DNA of 64,000 bases from a virus, in the IMG/VR virus record IMGVR_UViG_3300047548_001372, positions 1-64,000 of that record; one strand, given 5' to 3'. A program made the translations under genes and the position numbers. The notes under the pieces were generated by a model. It saw only the letters and a list, made by a program, of their open reading frames with translations, was not told the origin of the DNA and did no database searches. Positions 29,204 to 39,324 of the stretch are shown here, one piece after another (positions within the stretch are counted from its first letter, which is position 1; each line of letters opens with the position of its first letter).

Positions 29204-30388
29204 TTATTCCTTAATAAGATTGTTAAACACTGCTTCAAATTGTGCGGCTACGGTATCCCAAAGGTACTCCCTTTGCGTAACCAACGCATATCCAGATTCA
29301 GCAATATACTCACGATACAATGAATCAGTATACATTTTTTCTAAACCATCAATATAACTTTGCATACTTGCCTGTGCGTGAATAGTATTTAGTCCATTGG
29401 TAGTAACGTATGGAATATCTGAAGGTTCGATATAATGTACTCCCCCGCGAGCCCATTCAGATAGTGCAGCAGTATTGACTACCATATTAGCAGTTCGTGT
29501 AGCCATACTTTCCATCGTACATAAGCCCCATCCCTCACCACCACTGGTTGATACTCGTACATCAGCAGCATTGTAGACTGCATTTAGCACACTTGTACTA
29601 ACTCCATGTGCAGGATCAAGGTTCTTTACCGTATAGATCATACGATCGGTAATACCAAAAAACTCTGCAAGCTGGGCAATATCATATCCTACATCAAGCA
29701 AAGCACCATGATACCAGAGCTTTACATTTTTTGGTTTATTGTTTGACCAAAGAGCAAACCCATACATTGCAAGATCAATTCGTTTACGTTGTGAATTACG
29801 ATCTACTACTTGTACAATGAAATCTTCTGGATCTACATTATCTGTTAATGATTTGTTTTTAATCTCAGCCCGCACAGCTTTTTTATCCATTGGAAAAAAC
29901 TCCTGCAAATCAATTCCATGGGGAATAACTGCAAGATTTTTGCTATATCCAGATTGCTGAAGTACTGATCCACCAAAATAGGTGTAAACTACTCCTTGAG
30001 TAAAGGTATGGAGTGGTTCAACAAATACTGATTTTACATTTACTGCATCAACTGGAGTATAGAACACATGTGCTGTTGGATAGGCTTTTGGTATCTCTTT
30101 TGCATACTCTGATAAAATCCAAGGATCGTTAAGATAAAAAACCACATCAGGTTTAATTTTTGTAGTAAGTTCTACAATACGTGTTAATCCATATACATCA
30201 TTAAAATCACGTAACCTGGGATTAAATAGTTTTGCTACTTGAGAAATTGGATGATAATCTCCATCGTAGTTTACTCCAAGAATATATAAATCCCAGTTAT
30301 TAGCCCAACGGTATGCAAGACTGTGGAGTACTTTTGCAAAGCCTGTATCAGCTGCTGCATCACCAACAAGAAGTAGTTTCTTTTTCAT
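29204..30388 (-). CDS. GT-B fold glycosyltransferase (family GT4-like)
   Basis: 394 residues. N-terminal Rossmann domain (KKLLLVGDAAADTGFAKV), V-I-P-H-G-I-D at about 160-170, and the nucleotide-sugar site G-G-E-G-W-G-L-C-T-M-E-S near residue 281 (the E-x7-E motif of retaining GT-B enzymes). Transfers a sugar from an activated donor; in phages the acceptor can be modified DNA bases, virion proteins or host surface sugars. Located between small genes and tail genes; the acceptor cannot be told. Confidence 0.87.
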   Translation of the reverse strand: MKKKLLLVGDAAADTGFAKVLHSLAYRWANNWDLYILGVNYDGDYHPISQVAKLFNPRLRDFNDVYGLTRIVELTTKIKPDVVFYLNDPWILSEYAKEIPKAYPTAHVFYTPVDAVNVKSVFVEPLHTFTQGVVYTYFGGSVLQQSGYSKNLAVIPHGIDLQEFFPMDKKAVRAEIKNKSLTDNVDPEDFIVQVVDRNSQRKRIDLAMYGFALWSNNKPKNVKLWYHGALLDVGYDIAQLAEFFGITDRMIYTVKNLDPAHGVSTSVLNAVYNAADVRVSTSGGEGWGLCTMESMATRTANMVVNTAALSEWARGGVHYIEPSDIPYVTTNGLNTIHAQASMQSYIDGLEKMYTDSLYREYIAESGYALVTQREYLWDTVAAQFEAVFNNLIKE

Positions 30389-30406
30389 AAAATATCCTTG
30401 TATAGA

Positions 30407-30440
30407 GTGGTATTATATGTGCGCGCACATATAATACCAC
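30407..30440. repeat. Perfect 34-bp palindrome upstream of the glycosyltransferase
   Basis: Half-site GTGGTATTATATGTGCG is followed by its exact complement with no loop. TATAAT words occur on both strands. It fills the 65-base gap between 30454 and 30388. Confidence 0.92.
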
Positions 30441-30453
30441 ACATCCATCCTAA

Positions 30454-31095
30454 TTACAACTCACGAGAAACCAACACTGTATCAGTAATCTCTGAAAGAT
30501 AAATATCATGCAAGCCTGGAATATATCCAATAGGATACTCCAGACGAACAGGAGATGCTAGTTTCTTTCGGAAATAATCATCAAGAGCTTTAATATCAGC
30601 ATCTAGCAAGCGCTGAAGTGATCGCTCTTTACTAAGATTGGTAAAACGAATATCTTCAGTTGACCACGATACTAATTCCTCTGATGAACTAGAAACCCTC
30701 GCTTTACGCAGCAGGTAGGTTGCAGCAAGAACGATTGGTGTTTCATCATCAGACAGTAATACTGGTTGTGGTACTGAAAAATCAAGATAGGGATTACGAA
30801 ACACATCACCAGATGTTAAACCTGAAGGAATGTAGGCTTGACCATCAACGGTGTTTGCTAACACATATCCAGCAGGTACATTTGGTGGTTGTGGTGAAAC
30901 AACAATTGCAGATTCAAACACTTGATATTTTGATGACCACTTCTTCTGAAGATAGCGGATAGCATTAACTAATGCTGTGCGCACTGTGGTATCGGTGAAG
31001 ATTGATCCATCAAGATCACCAAAGTTTAAACGAATCTGCGATAGTAAGTACTCAATGTTAATTGGAGTACTGTAATACGTAACAGAAGTTGGCAT
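30454..31095 (-). CDS. Putative virion-associated protein (213 aa)
   Basis: Not firmly recognised. Starts with D-L-D-G-S-I-F-T-D-T-T-V-R-T-A-L-V-N-A-I-R-Y-L-Q, as in phage adaptor-type structural proteins, with a Pro-rich middle and C-terminal helix. Last gene of the tail region; its ATG overlaps the stop of the 54-residue gene. Confidence 0.6.
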   Translation of the reverse strand: MPTSVTYYSTPINIEYLLSQIRLNFGDLDGSIFTDTTVRTALVNAIRYLQKKWSSKYQVFESAIVVSPQPPNVPAGYVLANTVDGQAYIPSGLTSGDVFRNPYLDFSVPQPVLLSDDETPIVLAATYLLRKARVSSSSEELVSWSTEDIRFTNLSKERSLQRLLDADIKALDDYFRKKLASPVRLEYPIGYIPGLHDIYLSEITDTVLVSREL

Positions 31096-31259
31096 TATGC
31101 CTCCTCTGACTGTTTTGTAAGTTTTTCTGTAAGTTTTTCTAACTCATTTGCAGCAGTAAGTAATGCAGTAATTTGTGTTTCTGCTTGTCGTTTTACTTCT
31201 TCTGCTTGTTGTTTTAATTCTTGCACGCGCTTTAAAATAGTTCCCTGTGGTACGTTCAT
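31095..31259 (-). CDS. Small coiled-coil protein (54 aa)
   Basis: A short frame from ATG 31259 (GGAGTATAATAA upstream) to TAA overlapping the next ATG (TAATG). Starts MNVPQGTILK, then one continuous Gln/Glu/Lys-rich amphipathic helix with heptad spacing. Coupled to the 30454 gene. Probably a small tail accessory or oligomerisation protein; function not visible. Confidence 0.72.
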   Translation of the reverse strand: MNVPQGTILKRVQELKQQAEEVKRQAETQITALLTAANELEKLTEKLTKQSEEA

Positions 31260-31313
31260 TTATTATACTCCATGAGCTGACAGCATAATTTAACTACTCG
31301 TTACATGACACAG

Positions 31314-31574
31314 CTACACACCACTCCCCCCTCCTGCGGCACTCATCTGCGCTTGGTAATCTGCAATTACCTCCGGTGTGTGGATAACATTACACACAGC
31401 CCTTACTTTTTCTGCCTCTTTGCTATAATCTTGGCCTGGAGCAATGGTGTGGCGGTGATAGAATCTGCTTAGCTCTTTACCATCTTCGACGATTTTGGTG
31501 GCTGTCCTGACCTGTACAATACCGCTTTCCACAACTTCAATCTGATCAACCATCGTTAGTTTTTCTAGTGGCAT
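31314..31574 (-). CDS. Conserved phage tail-region protein (86 aa)
   Basis: The pattern M-V-D-Q-I-E-V-x-E-x-G-x-V-Q-V-R-T-A-T-x-I-V-E-D-G-x-x-x-x-x-x-Y-H-R-H and a C-terminal H-T-P-E-V-I-A is found in small proteins next to tail fibre genes in many phages. Role not known; possibly a fibre accessory protein. AGGGAG lies ahead of ATG 31574. Confidence 0.68.
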   Translation of the reverse strand: MPLEKLTMVDQIEVVESGIVQVRTATKIVEDGKELSRFYHRHTIAPGQDYSKEAEKVRAVCNVIHTPEVIADYQAQMSAAGGGSGV

Positions 31575-31594
31575 GTTTAACTCCCTGTGATGTA

Positions 31595-32335
31595 TTAAAC
31601 AAAGTAAGACATTGAAAACATAATAGCAGAGTTGTTAGCAAAATCTGCATTTGTCAACGCTGTAAGTGCTCCAGCGTTAGTTGTTTCACCTAAAGCAATA
31701 TTTGTACTGTTAATAACAGCGTATGCCTGCGGAAAGTCCGCAAATGTGATGTTTTGAAACAATCCTATTGATGCTGAAGGATATGCTGAAGCTAAGTTTA
31801 GCACTGCAAATGGCAGTCCTGTTATTGTAGCAGATCCAGTAGAAGTTCCTTTGTTTGAAAGAATTACATAACCAGAAACCGTGACTTGTCTGCCAATTTT
31901 TGTATATGTTCCTGCATTGATCGTGTAAGTCACACCAACACTCGCCCCACCAAACGCAATACCAATCGTCCAGGTACCCTCCTCATAATCATTAAGTATT
32001 TCTGATGTCATCCCGGTCGCTTCTGACGTAGCAGCAAAGCTGAGACCAATACCGCTTGGAAAAACAATATTTTGATTGAATGTATTTATACCAGTAAATG
32101 TCTGATTTGCGTTCAGCCTAGCTGCTGTTCCTGTACCATCAACAGTTAGTGTATAGTTTCCTGTTGCGGGGGAAGTGGTAATTTTTATACCTCCGCCCCC
32201 GCCTTTTACTGTCGCAATATCTCCATTTGTATCTGCATAGAGATTGATAAAGTTAGTTGCTACACCCGTGGGTGGGGTAACTTGATCTGCAAGTCGAATA
32301 CTCGTAATATTCGCTGCATTAATATTTACTGTCAT
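31595..32335 (-). CDS. Tail fibre / receptor-binding protein with shared C-terminal module
   Basis: 246 residues from ATG 32335 (AGGAGAAAATTAC upstream). N-terminal short beta repeats, Gly-rich loop (VKGGGGGIKI), a fibre-like section, then a C-terminal module from D-Y-E-E-G-T-W-T to the end with Y-T-K-I-G-R-Q-V-T. The same module ends the 1278-residue protein upstream (D-Y-E-E-G-N-W-T; Y-T-K-I-G-N-M-V-T). Such DYEEGxW domains occur at tips of phage fibres, so this is probably a second receptor-binding protein. Confidence 0.82.
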   Translation of the reverse strand: MTVNINAANITSIRLADQVTPPTGVATNFINLYADTNGDIATVKGGGGGIKITTSPATGNYTLTVDGTGTAARLNANQTFTGINTFNQNIVFPSGIGLSFAATSEATGMTSEILNDYEEGTWTIGIAFGGASVGVTYTINAGTYTKIGRQVTVSGYVILSNKGTSTGSATITGLPFAVLNLASAYPSASIGLFQNITFADFPQAYAVINSTNIALGETTNAGALTALTNADFANNSAIMFSMSYFV

Positions 32336-32346
32336 GTAATTTTCTC

Positions 32347-35300
32347 CTAAACACAATAGCTAATAGTTGCTTCAAGAATATTAGCAACAAATCCAGTCGC
32401 CATATCTGCTGGTGCAAGAACAAGAGTATCTCCGTCAGCTGTATTTCTAAAGTACAGATTTGCGTATTTTGTATTTGGTTGCACTGCAATTGCGCTTGGT
32501 CGATCGTCGGCAAAGTCTACTGATCGTGCAATAGATCCTGCTGCACTGGCATTAAGCACGTTTGCTGCTGTAAAAGGTAATCCTTCAACACATACTGTTC
32601 CTGAAGCACTGCCTATTGTCATAGCAGAAGTAGAAAGTACAAACCAGGCAGTAACCATATTACCAATTTTGGTATATCTACCGTATCTAATCGCGTATGT
32701 TACTGATGTAAAATTAGTTCCAGTAGTTGTGTATGTTGGTGTCCAATTACCTTCTTCATAATCAACAAGCACTTTTGATGTCATTCCAATAGCACCGCTA
32801 TTACTGGAAAAATCAATACCATTTCCAGATGAAAATGACACATTATTTGTTACAATAGAAACTGGTGCACTAATGATAAAATTGTCTGACCATAACCTAA
32901 CCTCATTATCAGCAGTCATCCATAAATCTTCTGCATCTAGCCTCAAAGTATAAGTAGAGCGTATGTCAATTTCTTGTGGAAAAAATGTTGAACCACTTAC
33001 ATATGCTGGTGTAGCAGTAATTTCTCCGATTTGTACAATATTATTTGATTCATAAAATGAAATACGATTAAACCTACCACCCGCAACTTCTATAAATCGT
33101 ATCTCATCATTCTCCATACGAATACCTGCGCTAGCAGTTGTAATTACTGCATTTGTAGCAAACAAAGTACCGTCAGCTTCTACACGGAATGGTGCGGTGT
33201 TTGGATCTACGTTACCAGCATAAATACGCCATGTGTTACCTCTGATAAGTGCACCATTTTCATCAATCAGATCATTAGTACCATCTGTTACAACTCCAGC
33301 AGATCCGTTTAGTGCTGCAATTGAATTGTCGCTACCAGCGGTGATTGTTGTTGCTGATGAAATACGATCACCAGTAATAGTACCTGCTTGAATCTGTAAT
33401 GCAGTAATACTACCAGTAGTAATCTTACCCCCACTAATAGTAGTAACGTTAGCATTAACATCGGCAGCAGCTCCACCAGTGGTAATTTTAGTGCTTGGAT
33501 CATAACTTGCCGCAAACGTAACATCACCATCTATTGTAATTCTATTTCCAGCAATACGAATACCTTCTGTTGATGCGTTAATAGAAGTTACTACATTACC
33601 AGTTTGTACAGGGGTGAAGTTAAGATTTGTTACGGTGATAGTATTTACATCTATCTCATCACCAGTAATGCTTCTTGCAGATATTTGCGCAGCGCTGATT
33701 GTTTTTGCTGCAATGTTAATAGCTTTAATTGATTCTGCTTCAATATCATCTGACTGCACTAACCTGCGTGGATAGAACTCTGCTATGGTGTAATTGCTTG
33801 TTGTGTTTCTATGATAGAGCCGCACAAAACGAGCCTCCACAATAACTGGTAAATCCCAGCGTGTGGTTAAACTTGCTGAGCTAGCACTAATCGCATTACT
33901 TGCTGCCGCGGGTTGATCTGGTTGTTCAGTGAGTGTTGCTCCAGCAGCGCTTACATTTATTAAATCTCCAGCAAACCACCTCCAATTACTACCATCAATA
34001 GATGTAGCAAAATAAAATTGTGTATTTGTTGGACTAAATAATCCAGCAGTAATGGTACGATAGCGCTCTAAAAGAGCCCTACTCATTTGAGTCCAGCGAT
34101 ATGTTGAACCTACTGTATACGCTACTTCAGGAGATGTAAGATTGTTATCTGCTAGTACTTGTTTTAGTTGTTGATCTGGTGTTGGTGGTGTAAGGCTGTC
34201 GGTGTATTTTGCTTCAGCGCGCAACTCTTCAAGTGTTAGTGCATCCGCAATTGCGATGTTGCTTGATGTTTCAGCAGATGTTCTGCCAAACACATCAACT
34301 TCAGCAACATGCACTTGATATGATCCATCAGTAATAATTGCAACAGAATAAATACTTTGAGGAATAAGTGCATTGTAATTACTACCTGTTTCATACCCTA
34401 ATTGCTGTGCTGGAGAGCTGCTATCAAGAAGAATATTTGAACTATCTGTTAAAACAGTAATTGCTGATGGATCAGTTGTTGTAGTACCGCCAATAGTTAC
34501 TCGATATTGATAAAACTCAGTAAATACAGTACGTGTATGTGCAACTGTTGCAGTTAGCACATCAAAATACACTTGCAGTGTAACTGCATCTGGTTGTGTA
34601 GGTGCTGGTGCTGTAGCACTTGCAGTAGCAGCTGATGTGGATATTTGTCCTAGCGCATCAATTGCCCATAACTCAACATTCAGCGTTGCATCCGCTGCAC
34701 CACTATGTTCGATCCTGTTTTGTGCTAGTGTATACACATACCTATTTGTGTATCCTATCTCTCTAGAAAGATTATCTACCTCCATCCTGTAACCGACTAC
34801 ACTTGTTGAGACAGTCCAATTGACAACCAAGTCTGGTGCAGTAAAGTTTAACGTTAAATTTTCTGGTTGTGCAGGAGGGCTTAACGTAGCAGTTCCAGTT
34901 ACCGCAGTAGGTGATACTCTGCCCAAACCATTCACACCTACAATATTCCATGATAATGTAGGATCAGCAGTAGTGTTATGTTCTGCGCGGTTTTGATCAA
35001 GTGTATAGGTATAGGATGTACCAGTAACGGTGCGGGCTACATTGTCAATTGTCAAACGATAGCTAGTAGTATTTGCGAGAGGATCCCATTTCCATGTACA
35101 CTCACCAGTTGCACCATTCCAAGTAGCACTTACATTCTGTACTGTTCCAGGATCATTCAGTGTAGCGGTATCTGATGTAGCGGTAGTAGATACTTGACCG
35201 AAAGCATCAACACCAACGATATTCCATGATAATACATTATCTGCTGTACCGTTGTGCTCTGATGCGTTCTGTTGAACACTGTAGGTATAGGTAGTGCTGT

Positions 35301-36183
35301 ATACATCTCTGGTGATGTTATCAATAGTGAGTCTATAGTAACTTGCCCGCGCAGCAGCATTCCAGCGCCATGTTGCACTGCCTGTAACAAAATCAAATGT
35401 AGGAGATCCAGCTACCAATGTAACATTTGCAGGAGTACTAAGCGTTGTAGTTAGGTTGACAGGAGTGCTATAAACGGTACCACTTGAAGCCCAACTACGT
35501 GCTTCAAGGATAACGTAGACTGATGGATCACCTCCCGTAGAATCACTTATATTTTGTGCGCGAGTATAGATATATGATTGACCACTAACAAACACTGTTC
35601 TGTAAAGTGTAGTTTGTGCGGAACTGTTAAATATACGTAGCCTCACATCACGAAAGTTTACATCAGTAGGATTAGTCCAGGTAATAGTAAGATCACCAGT
35701 AAGACTATCCCATGTACCAGCGGGTGAACTTACTGGTGCTGTTGCAACTGCATCATCTTCGCTCTCTATTTGTACGGTGTCTGTCCATTGGCTAACGACG
35801 TTTCTATGCACAGCCCGCACACGAAAACGATAAAATGTTTTTAGCCCAACAGAAATGGTAGCAGCAATATTATACGAAATTACACGCTGTGGATCAGAGA
35901 ATGTTTTTGTCGTATTGTTCCATTCACTACTTCTACCATACTCAATTTCATAGTAGGTTGGAACAATTCCTACAGGAGAACGCCATGTAAGATTGATGTA
36001 TGCTTCAGGTTTTACTGGAGACCGCGCAATACCACCATTTGCTGCTTGTAGGTTTGTTGGTTTTGCAATATTTCCTACTGGTGGTGGTACAACAGTCACG
36101 GACTGACTACGTAATGATCCACCGCCAGTTATATCTGGTTTTGTATCAATGATACGTACGGTATCTTTTTTTGATCTTGGCAT
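32347..36183 (-). CDS. Large tail fibre / tip protein with FN3 repeats
   Basis: 1278 residues. Basic N-terminus, then several fibronectin-III-like beta domains (about residues 40-560; repeated W-N and Y-x-x-x-x-x-N motifs), a discoidin-like segment (about 690-810) with F-x-x-S-x-D-G-x-x-W-R-W-F and R-F-V-R-L-Y-H-R-N, a helical I-S-A-x-x-I-x-A-x-x-I linker, a beta fibre section, and the C-terminal D-Y-E-E-G-x-W module. The I-x-A/S-A-x-x-I linker is typical of siphovirus central fibre (J-like) proteins. The discoidin-like part is shared with the long tail-tube protein at 44747. Confidence 0.85.
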   Translation of the reverse strand: MPRSKKDTVRIIDTKPDITGGGSLRSQSVTVVPPPVGNIAKPTNLQAANGGIARSPVKPEAYINLTWRSPVGIVPTYYEIEYGRSSEWNNTTKTFSDPQRVISYNIAATISVGLKTFYRFRVRAVHRNVVSQWTDTVQIESEDDAVATAPVSSPAGTWDSLTGDLTITWTNPTDVNFRDVRLRIFNSSAQTTLYRTVFVSGQSYIYTRAQNISDSTGGDPSVYVILEARSWASSGTVYSTPVNLTTTLSTPANVTLVAGSPTFDFVTGSATWRWNAAARASYYRLTIDNITRDVYSTTYTYSVQQNASEHNGTADNVLSWNIVGVDAFGQVSTTATSDTATLNDPGTVQNVSATWNGATGECTWKWDPLANTTSYRLTIDNVARTVTGTSYTYTLDQNRAEHNTTADPTLSWNIVGVNGLGRVSPTAVTGTATLSPPAQPENLTLNFTAPDLVVNWTVSTSVVGYRMEVDNLSREIGYTNRYVYTLAQNRIEHSGAADATLNVELWAIDALGQISTSAATASATAPAPTQPDAVTLQVYFDVLTATVAHTRTVFTEFYQYRVTIGGTTTTDPSAITVLTDSSNILLDSSSPAQQLGYETGSNYNALIPQSIYSVAIITDGSYQVHVAEVDVFGRTSAETSSNIAIADALTLEELRAEAKYTDSLTPPTPDQQLKQVLADNNLTSPEVAYTVGSTYRWTQMSRALLERYRTITAGLFSPTNTQFYFATSIDGSNWRWFAGDLINVSAAGATLTEQPDQPAAASNAISASSASLTTRWDLPVIVEARFVRLYHRNTTSNYTIAEFYPRRLVQSDDIEAESIKAINIAAKTISAAQISARSITGDEIDVNTITVTNLNFTPVQTGNVVTSINASTEGIRIAGNRITIDGDVTFAASYDPSTKITTGGAAADVNANVTTISGGKITTGSITALQIQAGTITGDRISSATTITAGSDNSIAALNGSAGVVTDGTNDLIDENGALIRGNTWRIYAGNVDPNTAPFRVEADGTLFATNAVITTASAGIRMENDEIRFIEVAGGRFNRISFYESNNIVQIGEITATPAYVSGSTFFPQEIDIRSTYTLRLDAEDLWMTADNEVRLWSDNFIISAPVSIVTNNVSFSSGNGIDFSSNSGAIGMTSKVLVDYEEGNWTPTYTTTGTNFTSVTYAIRYGRYTKIGNMVTAWFVLSTSAMTIGSASGTVCVEGLPFTAANVLNASAAGSIARSVDFADDRPSAIAVQPNTKYANLYFRNTADGDTLVLAPADMATGFVANILEATISYCV

Positions 36184-36208
36184 TGATTTTTACCTTTGTG
36201 CGCGAATG

Positions 36209-37732
36209 TTATACATCACTCAAAAACTCAGCAGCATATACTACATCACCACGTAAGAAATACTCTACCCCAGGAAATAGTCCTTCAAATTGGTTAAGAG
36301 AAAACACCTTTGTTTCTAAATCATTACTAGTTAGCGTATGCTCATAATCATACGTAATATCAATATCTACTTCATCACCACTGATTGGTTTATATGCTGT
36401 TGTACCATATCCTAGTTTTATATTTCTTCCGCGCACCCAAAGAACATCACCAACACGTACTTTTCGATGCTGATATTCTTCTTCAAAGAAATCTAACTGA
36501 AAATCATCCACCGCAAATGATGAACGAAATATTTCTGCTTTATTCCAGACATTGGTATTGGTATTAATCAGCGTTTCAGCCGCATTTGCAATAGAAATAT
36601 AGGTATTTAGTGAAGGAATAATTGTATCATAACCACTATTTGCTAGTGAAGTAAATGTTGTTACCGAAGTTACTGCGGTTTCTGTAGCTTTATATACTTC
36701 TACACCACTTAAAATAACACGATCTGCTCGTGTAGATGTGCCGTTATCAAAATCTTGATCAATGCGTACAAATAAATCACTGTTTGCTGCCGGAGGATTA
36801 CCAGTTGATGGATTAACAAACGTGTTTAATGGAAGTTCGATTACACCATTCGTTGGGTATGATGTATCTTGCGGTATTGTATAGGATTCAATATGACCGT
36901 TTACGTTAATACGCAGCCTGGTACTTGTGTGATAGCAAAAGTACGTAATGTATATTCGTAGGTGTGTTGCATCTCCAGTGTTAATTTTTGTATAATATAA
37001 TTCTAATGTTGCTGGTCCACCATTATTTTCATACCGCGCACACATTACCATTTTGTAACATGGTTGTGGATTCATCGGAACAATAGACATCCTGTCAACT
37101 AACCAGTCTAATTTATTTGAAAGATCATTTAACTTTGATGTGTTTAACGTAACTGGTGTAGTAGGCCCTGGAGTAGCAAATGCAGTGAGTGTGGGGTTAA
37201 CAATCGGTAAACTTACTGTATTTAACGGGAATACATATGCGTCAAACACAGTAATAAGACCAGTAAGGTCATTTGGATCAGCAGTATTGGCAGGATCATA
37301 AGAAACCTTTACAAGTACTGTTACAATTTCTCTATCAGTAAAACCATATGTATTGATAGGTAAATCAATAGAGAATGGATATGGGACAGATGTATTTGGT
37401 GGAACTCCGACAATATCTGCACGCTGTGAATGACGTACGGTATCATTAAGTAAAATCTGTAATTGATTTCCAGATCCCATGTTTCCTGGTGTGAGAATGT
37501 TTATAACAAATCGCGCAGTAGTCATCCCTGTGCGATACTGAAATGCTCCACGAAAAATCCATGTCTCTGTAACCCATGGCCCTGATATTCGTGCAAACGG
37601 AACAACTCCAGGATACCTTCTGCTCATTGACTCGACGATTGTAGCATTCGTTGCAAGTGTATTTAGGTTTGTTGCAGAAAGTGGTGTGTTTGCATAAAAT
37701 GTAGGGCTATCAGTGTATGCTTGAATTGCCAT
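36209..37732 (-). CDS. Minor tail protein (507 aa)
   Basis: Beta-rich, Asn/Thr-rich structural protein with no recognised catalytic motif. Contains two similar jelly-roll-like halves (VTETWIFRGAFQYRTG and CYKMVMCARYENNGG start comparable stretches). Start overlaps the stop of the 37732 gene (TAATG). Order suggests a tail-tip component. Confidence 0.68.
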   Translation of the reverse strand: MAIQAYTDSPTFYANTPLSATNLNTLATNATIVESMSRRYPGVVPFARISGPWVTETWIFRGAFQYRTGMTTARFVINILTPGNMGSGNQLQILLNDTVRHSQRADIVGVPPNTSVPYPFSIDLPINTYGFTDREIVTVLVKVSYDPANTADPNDLTGLITVFDAYVFPLNTVSLPIVNPTLTAFATPGPTTPVTLNTSKLNDLSNKLDWLVDRMSIVPMNPQPCYKMVMCARYENNGGPATLELYYTKINTGDATHLRIYITYFCYHTSTRLRINVNGHIESYTIPQDTSYPTNGVIELPLNTFVNPSTGNPPAANSDLFVRIDQDFDNGTSTRADRVILSGVEVYKATETAVTSVTTFTSLANSGYDTIIPSLNTYISIANAAETLINTNTNVWNKAEIFRSSFAVDDFQLDFFEEEYQHRKVRVGDVLWVRGRNIKLGYGTTAYKPISGDEVDIDITYDYEHTLTSNDLETKVFSLNQFEGLFPGVEYFLRGDVVYAAEFLSDV

Positions 37733-39303
37733 TAGAATGACACCTTTTTGTTATCTGTAGAAACATAGCTGTTTCCAACAATATACATGTCATTTGTTTG
37801 TAACATACCATCAACCGTAATAAGATCAATATCCATAGATGTACCAGTTGCATTATGGCCTATTCTGATAATACGATAGAGTGTGCTGTCTGTAACAAAA
37901 GATGTACCATTGTATGTCATATTATCAGAGTTGAAGATTTGTACTAATTCCCCCACAAATCGATCTGGATCATAAATGCAATTTGACAGGGTAATAATTC
38001 TTCGCGCACTACTAAAAAACGTGTGTACCATAGTTGCTAACTGAAGCGCATGTGATCTACTTTGAATGTACGGGTTGTCTTCTACAGTCTGTACTGGGGT
38101 GGTAGATCCAACCTCAACCTCGCCTTCCTCATCTACGGCCAATGGCTTTCCTCGTAATGTGATGCCAGTCATTACTACAGGAAAACTACCACTATTCGTG
38201 ATGCTGAGTGTAACTTGGCCAGCATATTGACTCGTTACTGTTACCGTAAGTGTAGCAGAAGCACTTGTAATTGTTTGAAATGCAGAAGCTACACTGTTAG
38301 TAATTGGTTCATACTCAAACACTGGTAACGATGTATTACATGTAAATGTTTTTGTTTCAGAAGGAAGAAACAAATAGGGAGTTTTATCAGAATACACGTC
38401 CTGTAATGGCTGTATTCTACGAGTTGCAAACTTACACGTTACTTTTCCAGCAATATTTTCAATAGATAATGATTTAGAAAAACTAGTATACGTACTTTCA
38501 CTAAAGTTATAGTATCCTGTATACCCAGTTGTATCAGCAAAAGCTAATGGATTAATAAACCGAAGAACGGAATACCCTACCCCACCATTAATATCTACGG
38601 ATTCATAAATCTGCCCACCTGTTGCGCGGGCAAGAAGAAACATCTCATCTACTAAGTTTTCACCAGAAACCCACAGCCACTCTGGATTGATAAGGCTTTG
38701 ATTACAAGAGTACCAGAATGGAGGATTAGAAGCACTGTAATCAACAAATCTTTCCCAGGGTCTACCGCCAGCTTCCCAGAAAATCCTGTTGATAATACCA
38801 GCAGCATATCCAGGAGCAGAGGGATCTTCGATACTTGAAGCAGTAGTTAGTGTAGCAATTGGCCTATTATAAAAAATTGTAGTGTAAAACTTAATATTTC
38901 GAAAATACTCAAGCACACCTACAATTTCATAGGTGAGATCTTGACCAGTAATAGTGTATGATTTAATTACTCCAACAAAAATTGGTTTATACGCACTTGT
39001 TTCAAATGCTTGAGAAATGCGAATACGTCGGTTAATCCAGTAACTATTGTCATAGCCTTGAGTGATAGCTGGATACGTAGTTTTTAATACTAAAAAACGC
39101 AGAAGTATTACTGATGCAGATGGTTCAACATACGATCCAAAAGAAAGTCCATTTTGAATATTACCAGAACTAATCATACTTCCATTAATACTAAGGATAT
39201 GATCATCTGGTATTTGATAAAATGTTCCTTGATGATCTATTTCTACACGATACTTTGGTTGATTAAAGTTTCGTGTGATTTGTGCTCTTGTTGGTAATGT
39301 CAT
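37732..39303 (-). CDS. Tail hub / tip protein (523 aa)
   Basis: Starts T-R-N-F-N-Q-P-K-Y-R-V-E-I-D; residues about 100-330 include F-V-G-V-I-K-S-Y and E-N-L-V-D-E-M-F-L-L-A-R-A-T-G-G, comparable with tail-hub (gp27/Tal-like) proteins of siphoviruses. No peptidase or lysozyme motif is seen. Located after the tape measure and a small Dit-sized protein, as expected for a tip hub. Confidence 0.62.
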   Translation of the reverse strand: MTLPTRAQITRNFNQPKYRVEIDHQGTFYQIPDDHILSINGSMISSGNIQNGLSFGSYVEPSASVILLRFLVLKTTYPAITQGYDNSYWINRRIRISQAFETSAYKPIFVGVIKSYTITGQDLTYEIVGVLEYFRNIKFYTTIFYNRPIATLTTASSIEDPSAPGYAAGIINRIFWEAGGRPWERFVDYSASNPPFWYSCNQSLINPEWLWVSGENLVDEMFLLARATGGQIYESVDINGGVGYSVLRFINPLAFADTTGYTGYYNFSESTYTSFSKSLSIENIAGKVTCKFATRRIQPLQDVYSDKTPYLFLPSETKTFTCNTSLPVFEYEPITNSVASAFQTITSASATLTVTVTSQYAGQVTLSITNSGSFPVVMTGITLRGKPLAVDEEGEVEVGSTTPVQTVEDNPYIQSRSHALQLATMVHTFFSSARRIITLSNCIYDPDRFVGELVQIFNSDNMTYNGTSFVTDSTLYRIIRIGHNATGTSMDIDLITVDGMLQTNDMYIVGNSYVSTDNKKVSF

Positions 39304-39324
39304 GATGTTTCCTTGTTCTACATA

